Shown here: one piece after another, positions 21,982-32,849 of the stretch
How positions within the stretch are numbered: position 1 is the stretch's first letter
Layout: every line of letters starts with the position of its first letter
Assembly: GCA_015143295.1 (NCBI GenBank)
Contig: CM026574.1
Span: 7,690,938-7,754,937, forward strand
DNA length: 64,000 nt
From: Tetracentron sinense
Taxonomy: Eukaryota; Streptophyta; Magnoliopsida; Trochodendrales; Trochodendraceae
Direction: 5' to 3'
Program-made: the position numbers and the translations under genes
Notes under the pieces: model-generated
The model's database searches: none
What the model saw: the letters and a program-made list of their open reading frames with translations, nothing else
What the model was told of the DNA's origin: nothing

Positions 21982-22393
21982 CAGGATGCCCAGAAGGACA
22001 TCCTGAAGCTTTTGGATGAGGAAAAATCCTCATCCCCTTCTTCTATGAAGTCAAGAAACCCAAAGAAATGGGTTTCTTTCCTTCAAAATTGGAGAGGAAA
22101 TCGATCTCACCTTCTCAAAAAGATGATAAAATCAGAGAAAAAGAAAGGGAGAACTCTGAAAAAGAATCTGAGTCCTCTCTGATTTCAGAGAAGGAGAAGG
22201 CGAAGGCGAAAATGCCTTCTTTGAGTGCTAAGGGTCTTTTATATAGGGACCCTCTTTACTAGGATCTAGACCATCCATTTCAAAATGGATGGGCCAGGTG
22301 GCTAGAAATTTCCCCAGCCACTTATCCTTGGTAATGGGAGACCCTCATTATGGGGACTCCTCCAAACCAAGAAACCCACTACGGGGTAGTGGG
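21982..22393. other. Cluster of five perfect inverted repeats
   Basis: Perfect stems: CAGGATG/CATCCTG (21982-22005); GGATGAGGA/TCCTCATCC with a 4-base loop (22014-22035); AAGAAACCC/GGGTTTCTT with an 8-base loop (22053-22078); CCATCCATTT/AAATGGATGG with a 2-base loop (22271-22292); CCCACTAC/GTAGTGGG with a 3-base loop (22375-22393). The stretch lies just before the Tat-1 3' LTR and flanks a minus-strand TATA-like site. Confidence 0.7.
22236..22245 (-). promoter_or_regulatory. Possible antisense promoter (TATA) upstream of the antisense exon
   Basis: On the minus strand TATATAAAAG is followed by a CT-rich stretch of about 200 bases, like many plant leaders, and about 730 bases further on by the antisense exon. 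The plus strand also reads TATATAGG, so direction rests on the CT-rich leader. Confidence 0.4.
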
Positions 22394-22512
22394 CTGTCAG
22401 GTACGGTACAACCCACATAGTAGGGATACAATATACCTCCCCACACTCACTGCCATATGACAGGATCTGAATGGTTGAATCATTTTCAGCCATTCAAATC
22501 CTAAGGGGCATT

Positions 22513-23937
22513 TGTGGGTAGTGAAATCTCACCACCCGCAAGGCGGGTGTATGGAGCACCTGCCTGCACCAAATCACAGCCCAAGAAAGGTTGTTGGGCT
22601 TCCCATGTGCCAAACACACACGCGCCAGCTAGCCAAAGGCTGGCTAACTGCCAGCCTACCTAGCATTAAATACTGGTAGTAGGGTAATGATGCCCCGCGG
22701 ACACCCCTTTGTGTCAGTCCCCAGAGGACTGACCCATGGTTAGGGTTTACCCTTGTGGACAGACCCCCATCTTAGCTCTACAGACACTCCATGAGTCCAT
22801 CTGTAGGCTAGTCAAGGATTAGCCTAGTGTGTGGCATAAAGAGTCACGGACCTAACCCAGGCCTTGGGTAGAACCTAAGGTCCCACGCTGTCTTAGCCCG
22901 TGGAGTGACTAAGGTCAGATGCTGGGCCGCACCAAAATAGGCTTTGGACTTGATCCAAACCGCAAGTGAGATCCATGATCTCCCCCCTCTGATCCATGGA
23001 CTGACCAAGGTCAGTCCTTTCCTTAGATGGCAGCCAGTCCTTCGCTGCCATGCGACAGGGAATCCTTAATAAAAAGGACCCTCCGTCAGCTTTGGGGGAT
23101 CCCAAGATAGAGATCCCCTCTTTTTCTCTAAAAATAGTGTCATATGGCACTCTATCCGAAAGGAGGAGTAATCTCTCCCCTTTTTCTTCGAAAATAAGAC
23201 TCTTCCCTCTTTTAAAGGGAAGTCTTATCGTCCCAAGTTCCCTAAAAATGAAAACCAATTTGGAGTCCTTCAAGAAAAAGGAATCCCATTCGTACCTAGT
23301 TTCCCCCAGATAAGGGTAATTAATTGTCAAATGATAGATGATTGTCTCTAAAAGGAGAGAACCTTTTGATTTTCACAAAAAGAAGAAGTCAAAGAAAGAC
23401 TAAAAATGACTCTCCAAAAGCTATAAAAATAGAGTTTCTCCTAAAAAAACTCCTATGAATGCATAAGCACGGAAAACTTAGAAGCAAAAACGGCATAAAA
23501 ACAGAGAGAGAGGAGAGAGAAAAATAGCTTTCTTTTTTTTTTTGCAGAAAAACAGTAACCAAAAAGAAAGAAGAAGGATCTCCCATTAATGGAGAATATC
23601 AGGTGTACCCTCAATATGACACCTCTCTTTCTATATTTGTTTTTGGGTACAAATACCTCTATGAGATATCCTGCAATGCCTACATGGGATCTGGGCAACC
23701 TTATTGAATAAATACAAATATTTTATTCAAAATCTTTGTTCTTATTTTATTTCGTCTTCTTAATTAGAGGTTCTTCTCCAAATTGGGAAAGTAATTAACA
23801 ATCTGGGTTTACTCAGATTGGAAGGATAGTCCCCCACACTCAAAAAATAAACTTCATACAATAATGGAGGTAATCTGATCGCGAGGTTCAAGATGTCTAA
23901 ACAATCATAAAAAGACTGCTTGAAATTCGCGTGTACA
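22513..23937 (+). repeat. 3' LTR of Tat-1
   Basis: Starts TGTGGGTAGTGAAATCTC after a short purine run (CTAAGGGGCA) and ends ...GTGTACA at 23937. At about 1425 bp it is the fuller copy and keeps a TATA box. Inserts relative to the 5' LTR lie at about 23045-23140 and 23400-23720. Frames on either strand within it have no recognisable domain. Confidence 0.85.
23422..23431 (+). promoter_or_regulatory. LTR TATA box, Tat-1 3' LTR
   Basis: TATAAAAATA in the segment that is deleted from the 5' LTR. Confidence 0.6.
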
Positions 23938-24105
23938 ACAGTTTCAATGGTTATATTGATTATGGAATTGTTATTAATATAATTTTAAGTAAAAATTTTG
24001 AGACTCACATTTTATCAAGCCTTTTATATTGTTCAGTTAATATGAATATAGCAGTGTCATGGGTCCAAAGTCTCATTGACCAACATGAGATTTTGGGATG
24101 TTACA
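23938..24105 (+). repeat. Tekay-B LTR, right part
   Basis: Continuation of the LTR interrupted at 7436. It contains GCAGTGTCATGGGTCC (compare GCAGTGTCACGGCC in Tekay-A) and ends GGGATGTTACA, a usual Tekay LTR end, followed by a primer binding site. Together with the left part the LTR is about 1.72 kb. Confidence 0.78.
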
Positions 24106-24109
24106 AAGG

Positions 24110-24121
24110 TGGTATGAGAGC
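24110..24121 (+). other. Primer binding site of Tekay-B
   Basis: TGGTATGAGAGC matches the initiator-Met-tRNA PBS (TGGTATCAGAGC) of plant chromoviruses at one mismatch and starts five bases after the LTR end. This shows the split LTR is a 5' LTR. Confidence 0.8.
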
Positions 24122-24349
24122 AATGACATTAGGTTCATTAGGAACAAGGGACAATGTACAAAAATTTTGAAAAGCAACATAATGAATAAAACACTAGAGT
24201 TATTTAGGCTTAGACTTGAGTGTTAGCTATATGTTTTAATTTTTCGTTTAGAAGACTTATGGTTTTCTGTTTACTCTCAGGACAATCAGAATGAGAACCT
24301 TAGTTTGGATATTTAACCAGCTGTTATTTTCCTTTCAGGGAAGATGCTT
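24122..24349 (+). other. Tekay-B leader stub
   Basis: Start of the internal region of Tekay-B, without coding sequence. A 23-base word (CAAGGGACAATGTACAAAA plus TTTT) at about 24145 also occurs inside the Tekay-B LTR at 7077. The leader is cut by a CACTA-like terminus at 24350; gag and pol do not appear in the window. Confidence 0.55.
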
Positions 24350-24419
24350 CACTACAAAATTGAAGGTTTTTATCGACGATACAAAACCGTTACGAAAAGC
24401 AATAAAACTGCCGTTGATA

Positions 24420-24840
24420 ACTATAACGGCGGTTTAACAAACCGTCGGTATACATCTTATCGGGAAAGCCTTTTACGGTGGTCCTAACGGCGGTTCTTAA
24501 GACCGCTGTTGTTGATCTACTTTTTATCAACGATTTTGTAGGCCCTTTAACGGCGGTTAAATAAGGGCAATTCTGACAATTCAAGCAGTCCTCTAACGGC
24601 CAGTTTGAACCGCCCTTAATTATGTATTATTATATAATTGCAGTTTATAACCTTCGTTATATATGTATTATATAATGACGGTGTAACACCGTTATTAAAT
24701 ATGTAATATATACCGGCGGTTTATAACCGCCATTATATAATTCATATGTAACGGCAGTTAAAATCGTATTTGTTACTAAATATATAAATATACTATTATT
24801 ACCTATTACAGTGGTTCACAACTGCCGCCGATGTTCATGA
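24420..24840. repeat. CACTA subterminal repeats
   Basis: At least eight copies, in both orientations, of a word close to AACGGCGGTTT/AAACCGCCGTT: near 24427, 24488, 24550, 24594, 24676, 24716, 24751 and 24811. Several are paired as inverted repeats. In CACTA elements such subterminal words bind the transposase. Confidence 0.7.
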
Positions 24841-25058
24841 ATTAAAAATAATAATTTATTTTTTTTGCATTTTTTCACCTGTATTATATGTACCTGTAAG
24901 TAATATAAAATGCAGTAAGATAATGCACACAATTTTGTTCCCATAAGCTCTAAATAATATTTCCAATAAAAAAATCCATAATATAATTCTAAAATGTATT
25001 GATAACAATATATACATGCCCATAAAATGTCACAGAAAGTTTTTTTTTAAAAATATCC

Positions 25059-25123
25059 TTAGGCTGCCAGCAGCAACCTCTTGCTACTCTGAAACCCGAC
25101 AGATGTGTGCTGCCGACTCCTTC
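25059..25123 (-). pseudogene. Possible last exon of an unrecognised minus-strand gene
   Basis: On the minus strand TTGTTTTTGTAG (a good acceptor) leads into a short frame, RSRQHTSVGFQSSKRLLLAA, ending at TAA (25061-25059). It might be the 3' end of a CACTA protein gene read towards the terminus at 24350. No domain is visible and the evidence is only the splice site and the stop. Confidence 0.25.
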
Positions 25124-25360
25124 CTACAAAAACAAGAAAATTCAATTTATTATTAGAATATCGAAATCATAAACTTTAAGGATTTCATCACTAATATGCA
25201 AATAAACAAAATCATCTCAGATTTTTAATACTTATATAGTTTAACATATAAAAGTTTAGGCATTTCATCACTTACATGCAAACTGATACCAAATTTTACA
25301 TACTTTTAGAGATTAAAAATATAAAAGTCTAGAGATTTTCATCACTAAAAGTCTGAATTT

Positions 25361-26388
25361 AATACTTTTGAAGTATACTTAGGCCTAAACCTACAACCAC
25401 GCGCCAAAATTCTAACCGGGGCCCAGTTTTCGATAACGGGTGTATTTCGACACAACGTAAGTGTCAAAATTGGTTCAAGAGAATCCGAAGTCGTTTGCCT
25501 AATTTGGGCACTGAGTAGGCCGAATTCAATACTTTTGAAGTATACTTAGGCCTAAACCTACAATCGTACACCAAATGCTAACTAGGGCCTGGTTTTCGAT
25601 GTGGTTTCTTCTATCCCTTGTATTTAGACACAACCTAAGTGTGGGAATTGGTTTCTAGGGAATCCGAGGTCATTTGCCCAATTTGGGCACCAAGTAGACC
25701 GAATTCAATACTTTTGAAATATACCTAGGCCTAAACCTACAACTACGCACCAAATGCTAACCGATGGCTAGTTTTTGATGTAGTTTCTTCTATCGCTTGT
25801 ATTTAGACACAACCTAAGTGTGGAAACTGGTTTCTAGGGAATCCGAGGTTGTTTGCCCGATTTGGGCACCGAGTAGACCGAATTCAGTACTTTTGAAGTA
25901 TACTTAGGCCTAAACCTACAACCACGCACCAAATGCTAATTGGGGCCCGATTTTCGATGTAGTTTCTCCTAACGCGTGTATTTCGACACAACCTAAGTGT
26001 GGGAATTGGTTCGAGAGAATCCAAAGTCGTTTGCCTGATTTGGGCACTGAGTAGGCCGAATTCAATACTTTTGAAGTATACCTAGGCCTAAACCTACAAC
26101 TGCGCACCAAATGCTAACTAGGGCCTGGTTTTCGACGTGTTTCTTCTATCCCTTGTTTTAGACACAACCTAAGTGTGGGAACTGGTTTCTAGGAAATCCG
26201 AGGTCGTTTGCCCGATTTGGACACTGAGTAGGCCGAATTCAATACTTTTGAAGTATACTTAGGCCTAAACCTACAACCGCACACCAAATGCTAACCGGGG
26301 CCCAGTTTTCGATGTAGTTTCTTCTATCACTTGTCTTTAGACACAACCTAAGTGTGGGAACTGGTTTCTAGGGAATCCGAGGTCGTTT
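25361..26388. repeat. ~178-bp tandem array, about six units
   Basis: The anchor AATACTTTTGAAGTATA starts at 25361, 25528, 25707, 25886, 26064 and 26241, giving spacings of 167, 179, 179, 178 and 177. Each unit has GGCCTAAACCTACAAC, GACACAACCTAAGTGTG and TTTGGGCACCGAGTAG-type words. The array is cut at 26388 by the solo LTR, resumes at 29982 with TTTGGG...CGAGTAGG and an incomplete anchor, and ends at 30026. Confidence 0.9.
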
Positions 26389-27239
26389 TATGACGCCCCG
26401 AACCCGCGCCTAAGGAATGTTCTGAGACGCGTGCTCGTTCGTCATAACCACGCATGCGGAAGACTTTATCTACGAAAATGCAAAAATTTTCAACTTTTCT
26501 TATGAGCTTACATAAGCAATAACAATTGGTCATCACAATAACCCATCATAAGCAAATGTGATACCTCACTGGCTACAGTAGTGTTTACTTTTGGCGCCAC
26601 AACTGCACTAGTACACTTTCTAAAATCTATCAAGCGTAGCTCCTTACCAACTGGCAATCACTTCAGAATCTGAAGACATAAAAAAGAGGAGTGAGCCATA
26701 GAGCCCAGCAAAATCTACAATCCATCTAGACTATTTCCCACCTAGTAGCAATCATTAGTAACGATATAATATTACAGTTCAGTTCTTATATTATAATAAT
26801 ATATCATATTGTAATCAGTGACCCGAGGTCACTCAGGGCTATTTCATCCTATCCGAGGTTTCTAACCCCCAATTTCCAAGTTCGCTCAATCATCATCCAC
26901 GATATCAAGTTATCGTTCCAGATAATAGTTCACGTTCTATTCATGAGTCCGCTGACTCATTATCCATTTCAGAATCCATGATCATCATAAAACTCCTTTA
27001 TCATGGCGTCCCATACCACCATGATAACTATCAAGATCATCTGGCTCACATCAAATGAAATCGAACCTCGAGTCCTTAGACTCGATCAATTGGGCCTTCG
27101 CCTATGTACAACCTCTATCCATGAGTCCACAGACTCAATGATAAACCAATCGAGACTTCTCTCGATTACGACCATTCCTTGGGTATGCCAACCCAATTAA
27201 TCTTACATCTTTCCACACATAACTCGGGCCTTCACCCGA

Positions 27240-28180
27240 TGACTGCCAGGAACAACACCTTTGATAAATCACACTCTGTCAGGAACAACACCTCTGACAT
27301 ATTACTTTATATTTTCTCTCTATGGGAAACACCGACACACACAGCCACATTTGTCAGGAAACACATCTGATTGTCAGGATACACATCTGATCGCCAGGAT
27401 ACCCATCTAATAGCCAGGAAATCCAACCTGCCAGGACAATGAAACTCATCTGACAAGACATGGATGCACCTCTAACTAGCAGGCAACACCTGACCAACAA
27501 AAACACCTGTCTATTAGGAACACATTTGACATATCACTCTGCTAGGCATAACACCTCTGACATGACACCCTTATCAGGCAATACATCTGATAACCAGGAT
27601 ACACATTTGATTGTCAGGATACTCATTCGGTAGCCAGGAAACCCATCCAACCTGCCAGAAAAATGTAGCTCATTTGACAAGTCAGGGTCGCACCTCTGAC
27701 TAACAGGAAACACCTGACCACCAGGAAACACCTGATCACCAGGAACACTTCCGACAATAACACCCGTGTTAGGCAACACAACTGATAACTAGAAACACAT
27801 CTAATACATCAGGAACCACACATCTGACATGCCAGAAACACTCATTTGATTACCAGGAAACACCTCTGATAAAATAACTCTGTCAGGCAAAACACCTCTA
27901 ACAACAAATCTTGTCATCAAAACTTGTCAGGCACAACACCTCTGACATCAAACCATGGCAAGCACCACACCTCTGACAGTAAATCCTGTCAACAAATTTT
28001 GTCAAGCACAATACCTCTGACATCAAATCCTATTAGGCACCACACCTATGACATTAAAACCTGTTATCAAATCTTGTCAGGCATAACACCTCTGAGACAT
28101 CAAATCCTGTTATCAAATCTTGTCAGGCACAACACCTCTAACATCAATTCCTATCAGGCATAATATCACTATCAGTACAA
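27240..28180 (-). repeat. Tandem block inside solo LTR C
   Basis: Dozens of imperfect units of about 25-60 bp based on GTCAGGAACAACACCTCTGA (plus-strand wording), with GCCAGGA and CACATCTGA variants. The short frames here on either strand are products of the repeat. Confidence 0.75.
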
Positions 28181-29247
28181 CACTTAACCCAACCTCTATT
28201 GGGATGTACCTGCCAACCCAGGCCAATGTCCCCTCAAAGTAACCTCATTGAGTTCGTAAACTAAATACATCAATGGATCCATAGATCCCAATCCAAACTT
28301 AGGTTCATAAACCCAATACCATCCTAACACTCCCGACTATCAGTCACGGAGGAATCATGGCTCTAAGCAGACCCGCCTCTCTAGACCTAGTCAAAGAGGT
28401 GGAGGTATACCATTCTGATGCGAAACATTACCCGATCGATGAACCTTTTCATCACCTTACCTATGTTCAAAGATCATCACATCATACCAGTTGTTCCGAT
28501 AGGGAACATATCCGGGCCGATGGGTCTGTCCATCGCCCTATAAACACTCAAACATCATCACATTATACAAGGTTATTCCAATAGGGAATATATCTGGGCC
28601 GATGGGTCCATCCATCGCCCTACAAAACTCTCAAACAAACTTTTTGACAACCAAGAGTGATGATAAGATACCCTTCTGGGCACTGGCGATTGATCGCCCG
28701 ACCCATTTCGAGCTGAAATTCTGGGCTGTAATAGCCCGAAATCAAGACTACATCCCTCTTCTCGATTTTAATCCCTTCCCCTATATTCCATACACCAACC
28801 ACGGGTCTCCGACCCTTTTTCATTCACTCCATAAATTAAACACGTCATTCCACATAAAAATATAGCATAAATAAGGGAAAAGAGAAGAGATGGAGAGGGA
28901 TTTTACCTCTTTCACGCTTTTTGAGGCTCCGGGGGAAGAAAAGAACGCCACCAACACTCTCAGAATGTTGGAAAACCTCTAGGTGAACCACCTCTCTCTT
29001 CCTCTTCCACTTTCTCGCTCTAGACTTCTCTCTTTCTCTCTCTACATGCCAATCGAGGCATCATGGAGGAAAACGGACGTCGCCAGTGCGTTGGGAACGT
29101 CAAAAACCCCAAGGGGGCCTCCCTTTTCCTTTCTCTTCTTTCTCTCTCTTCTTTTCTCTCTCTCCTCTTTCTCTCTCTAGAACCCACTCGGCCAGGGCTT
29201 CCACACTCGGGAAGGAAAAGAAGAGAATGAGGGGGGGGGTTACCCTC

Positions 29248-29255
29248 CTTATATA
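29248..29255 (-). promoter_or_regulatory. LTR TATA box, solo LTR C
   Basis: TATATAAG on the minus strand, about 720 bp inside the LTR and followed by a C-rich then CT-rich tract. Confidence 0.6.
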
Positions 29256-30026
29256 GAGGATGAAAAGGGTGAGTCACCCTATAAGGTGTCCCTCCATGAC
29301 ATCATGATGACATCATGCATGACATCATCCCACTATTAGATGATGGGTTTCCCACTTTTCCGTATATACGACCTCAAAAACCCCACTATATGAAATCCGA
29401 ATTTGATGAAACTTTAAGTGGCCGAACTTGGGATAGTTCGACACCTTCTGTAGAAATTTCAGGGAAAATTCTGAGTTTTGACAGTAAAAAGTACGTCCCA
29501 AATTTTTTTTACAAAATCCACTAATTTCCTGATTTCGGACACAAAACATGTTACTGTTTCTTCATATGAGATAATGAACTGACGAAATGATGGACAGTCG
29601 ACCGTGATGTCCTCACGGTCGATCAACACGCTTTGGTACCAGCGGCACAGATTTCTATTAGAATTCTTGTGAAATATCGATTCCCAACGGAACTCCGGAA
29701 ATCTGTAAATTTCATGTTTTCTCGATTTTCTAACATAAAAGACCTCTGCGGTCTCGCAAATCGATACACGATGGAACCGGTACGACAGGTGATCGTCCAA
29801 ATAGTCAATCCATACATTATGTACGATTTTCGAGTAAAAACGCTGAAGTTTTATTGGTACAACTCAATCCCGAACAAAACCCACTTTTCATAAATTTATT
29901 AAACACTTAACTAATTAACCTCATTTAAGGACCCATAAATCCTTAATTTTATTATATTAAATTTTGGGTCATTACTCGTTTGCCCAATTTGGGAATCGAG
30001 TAGGTCAAATTCAATACTTGTGAACA

Positions 30027-32420
30027 TGGATTTACGCCCCCACAAGGGGTTGGGTTTTTGTTGAGTCGCCACTTATTGATTATGAGGGATAAGTCCCGGA
30101 TATAGATAAGGTCTAATAATCTCAATGAGATTCTAGGTAAGAGGTTTGATTAAGTTTTAGGGAAAGTGTTAGCCACCCTAGGACGCCCATTTCGCAATGG
30201 TTACCTACTCTCTAGGTATAAGCGAAATTAAGTTCAAATTTTAATCAAATGCTTAAGCTTTAGGGTGTACTAATCCAAGAAAGGAGAAAATCCTAGCTAG
30301 GGTCGCACCTGGGTTGGGTTGCGTACGTAGTTACATGGGGTGAGATCAGATCGAGCGTAGTTCTGGCACATGAGCCCGTCCCAAGGCTAGGAGAGTGTGT
30401 GTAGGCTTTGGGGTAGTTAAGGCTTAGTCTGAGGACTAAGCTTTGATTGACCGGGTTGGTCAAGTACATGACTTACGGATTTGGTCCCAGGGGCCTAAGG
30501 TTGCACCGGAGCGGCTTAGATTGGACCCGGAGGTGAAGGGTTGCGTCGGAGTGACTTAGATTGGGCCCAGAGGCTAGGGATTGGGTCCAGAGGCCAAGGA
30601 TTGCGTCAGAGCGGCTTAGATTGAGATTTAACCATGGTTCAGATTCGGTTAACCATGGTTTAGAAGGCCAAAGTCAGTTTTATGGTATATTATGCACTTT
30701 TGTAATTTTCAAGGATTTTTCAAAATTTTACCAGGATTAAATTACCTTAGCCATGGTTAAAAATGGGTTAACTATGGTTAAGCCATTTTACCATGGTTAT
30801 GAATGCTCCAAGGTCCAGTCTTGGTCATTTCCTGTATTTTCAGATTTTTAAAAGATTTGTAAGGATTTTCTAGATTTTTTCAAGGTTAAATGGTCTTAGC
30901 CATGGTGCAAAGCCAATATTATCAGACGTTAGAATTGGTGGTGCTAGCATTACCGTCAATTCCAATTCTTCACAGAATTGGTATGATAGTAAATGTGATG
31001 CCGTCATTTCCAGTTTCTTCTAAAATTGGTTTTGTTGGTCAGGGGCATAGTCAAGGGGATGATCAGAGTGTCTTGGACCCATGAGGGTGCTTAGGGAACT
31101 TAGGCAAGGGTCATGGGCCTGGTCTGGCTCCTGGGCTTGGTCTGAATTGGGCCCACAATGACCACCTTATCACTGAACCTAAAATCCCAGAATGTCGGTA
31201 GACTGTTTACTGACATTCTGGATAGTTTCTATTTTAGAGCATCTTAACCATGGTTAAGTTGACTGGGAGAACCTGGAAGGACTAGGGAATGAGAGGGGAG
31301 GTCTCAGGGACCTAGGCCAGGCCTTGGAATGGACCAAGGGCCCACCACACGAGGCCTAGAGTCACTGCAAAGGAAAAGGTCCAGAATGGCGGTACTATGT
31401 TTACCATCATTATGGATTTTTGCCAGAATCCGATTTACTCCCCTGATGCTGCACCACAATGCTTCAAGGAGGTTCCTCATGAGCTGGAGGTCCCATGAGA
31501 GGTCTGGGGAGATAAGGGGCCCTTGCCCCTGAATCTACTATACAAAAGGAAGTCCCCTGGAGTAGGGCCAGGGGCTCACATGGATTTAGAAGAAGAAAGG
31601 ATGGGATAGGGGAGGACCCTACCCTGTCGTGGTTGCCTGCAACAGTAATGGTGATGGTGGCTGCAGTGGTGGCGATGGACCTTCTTTGATGATGGTGACC
31701 TGAACCACTTCGCAGTTAGCTATTGGGTTTGCCAATACAGAGGCCTTGGATGCTCGGAGTTCTACTGGGGACTTCGGATTCCTATAGAATTTTTCACAAG
31801 GAGGTTTTGGCATGGGAGTAAAGCTTGGCCAAGGGTTAAATTTATAGAAGAAGAGGTTGAGGACTCAAAGGGGATAAAGGCAGAGGTTGGAGGGATTCAG
31901 ATGCATGGGAGGCTACTGGATACATGCCTGAGGCATTGGGGGCAGACAGATTGTTTGCACGCAAACTGGGGGAATGACGGTAATTTCAGTACTAACATTC
32001 CCTGTAAGGCAGAGAAAACAAATAGCGGTAAAAATTCTACCACCTTTCCTAGCTTTTTCCATAAATGGGCCCTGGCTAGTGTTTAATGCTCACCTTACGG
32101 TACAAATTTTTACCACAAATGGAATGTTAGTAGTTATTCTACCAACATTCTTAAAATATTCAAATTTTTGGGCTGGCCCCCTACCTAGGTCTTTGCTTGG
32201 GTCTATGGGCCCAGGGTTGTTTGTCTATGGGTTTTGGCCCTAATGGCCTTGGCTTGGTGTCGCATGGGCCCATGGCTAAGGTTTTGAGAGCTAGGTAGGC
32301 TCGACCTAAGGGTTCCCCTAGGGTTTGACATGTGTTTGACTAGGGTTAGGCTAGGGTTAACCTTGGGTTTGGCCAGACTAACCATGGTTAAGGAGGGGGT
32401 ATAAAAATTGGGTGCTTACA
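30027..32420 (-). repeat. 3' LTR of Tat-2
   Basis: On the minus strand it starts TGTAAGCACCCAATTTTTAT just after a purine run (GAGGGGCAGC at 32430-32421) and ends ...GGGGGCGTAAATCCA at 30027. The end region shares GAGTAGGTAACCAT, GGCTAACAC and AAGTGGCGACTCAAC with the Tat-3 LTR. At least eight copies of a CCATGGTTAA-type palindrome word are scattered at about 30636-30905, 31248 and 32380. The promoter is not securely placed; a TATAC/GTATAG word lies near 31541. Confidence 0.75.
30316..30363 (-). other. TACGTA-centred conserved block (Tat-2 LTR)
   Basis: On the minus strand GAACTACG, TCTGATC and TACGTACGCAACC in order, matching the block in the Tat-3 LTR at a similar distance from the LTR end (about 290 against 390-430 bp). 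Confidence 0.6.
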
Positions 32421-32849
32421 GCTGCCCCTCTTTGTCGGAGGATGGCAATGATGGAAATTGAACGACAAAGACTGGAATCACCCTATTTTTACGCCAGGGT
32501 TTGATTCTGGGAATGTAGCAACATGTATGTGTGCAAGCATGATGCAAGTGTGTAGTGATTATGCAATCAGTGTTGACTGAAAGACACATGCAAGCCTATA
32601 TCTGCTGGGGAGATGCTGGAGATGAGGCGACTCATGCTGGGGAAGTGGTATGAAGAAATGGCGTGTCCCAGAGGCTCTAGCTAGATGGATTAAAGTGGCA
32701 TCACCCCGAGGCTTTAGCCAACTGATTAAAAATGCGCGCATCACCCGGAGGCGCTAGCTGGATCGATTTTTGTGGAATCTCCTAGAGGCACTAGCTGGAT
32801 CAATTGTTGTGGCATCTCTTGGAGGCACTAGCCAAATTGATTGAAGGAC

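Larger units (their letters stand above)
7437..23937 (+). mobile_element. Tat-1: full-length Tat-lineage retrotransposon, inactive
   Basis: A 16.5-kb plus-strand Ty3/gypsy element with both LTRs, PBS, gag, protease, RT, two RNase H domains, integrase and a 3.5-kb region between pol and the 3' LTR. The second, archaeal-type RNase H before integrase places it in the Tat lineage. It sits inside the Tekay-B LTR. The flanking pentamers are ACATT (7432-7436) and ACAGT (23938-23942), a target duplication with one mismatch. LTRs differ by many substitutions and large indels, and all genes are broken, so insertion is old. Confidence 0.9.
26389..29976 (-). mobile_element. Solo LTR C (Ty3/gypsy, probably Tekay-like), 3.6 kb
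   Basis: Inserted in the ~178-bp array and flanked by a perfect 5-bp duplication CGTTT (26384-26388 and 29977-29981). On the minus strand it runs from AGTAATGACCCAAAA to ...GGGGCGTCATA; both ends deviate from TG...CA by single changes. A minus-strand TATA box, a GTCGAC/GGTCGATC palindrome pair at about 29594-29625 upstream of it, and a tandem block at 27240-28180 are visible. No PBS, polypurine tract or pol is present, which fits unequal recombination between two LTRs. Confidence 0.78.
24350..30026. mobile_element. CACTA-like transposon end, interrupted and truncated
   Basis: Begins CACTACAAAATT, the terminal inverted repeat type of plant CACTA (En/Spm) elements, and is followed by a dense set of subterminal AACGGCGGTT-type repeats. 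A ~178-bp tandem array lies further in. The element is interrupted by a solo LTR (26389-29976) and cut off by Tat-2 at 30026, so the other terminus and the 3-bp target duplication cannot be checked. Whether the tandem array belongs to the element is inference. Confidence 0.62.

Noticed and set aside
29459-29893. Overlapping frames of 64-113 codons on both strands
   Set aside because: All lie in the U3 part of solo LTR C, which has flanking target duplications and no coding content expected.
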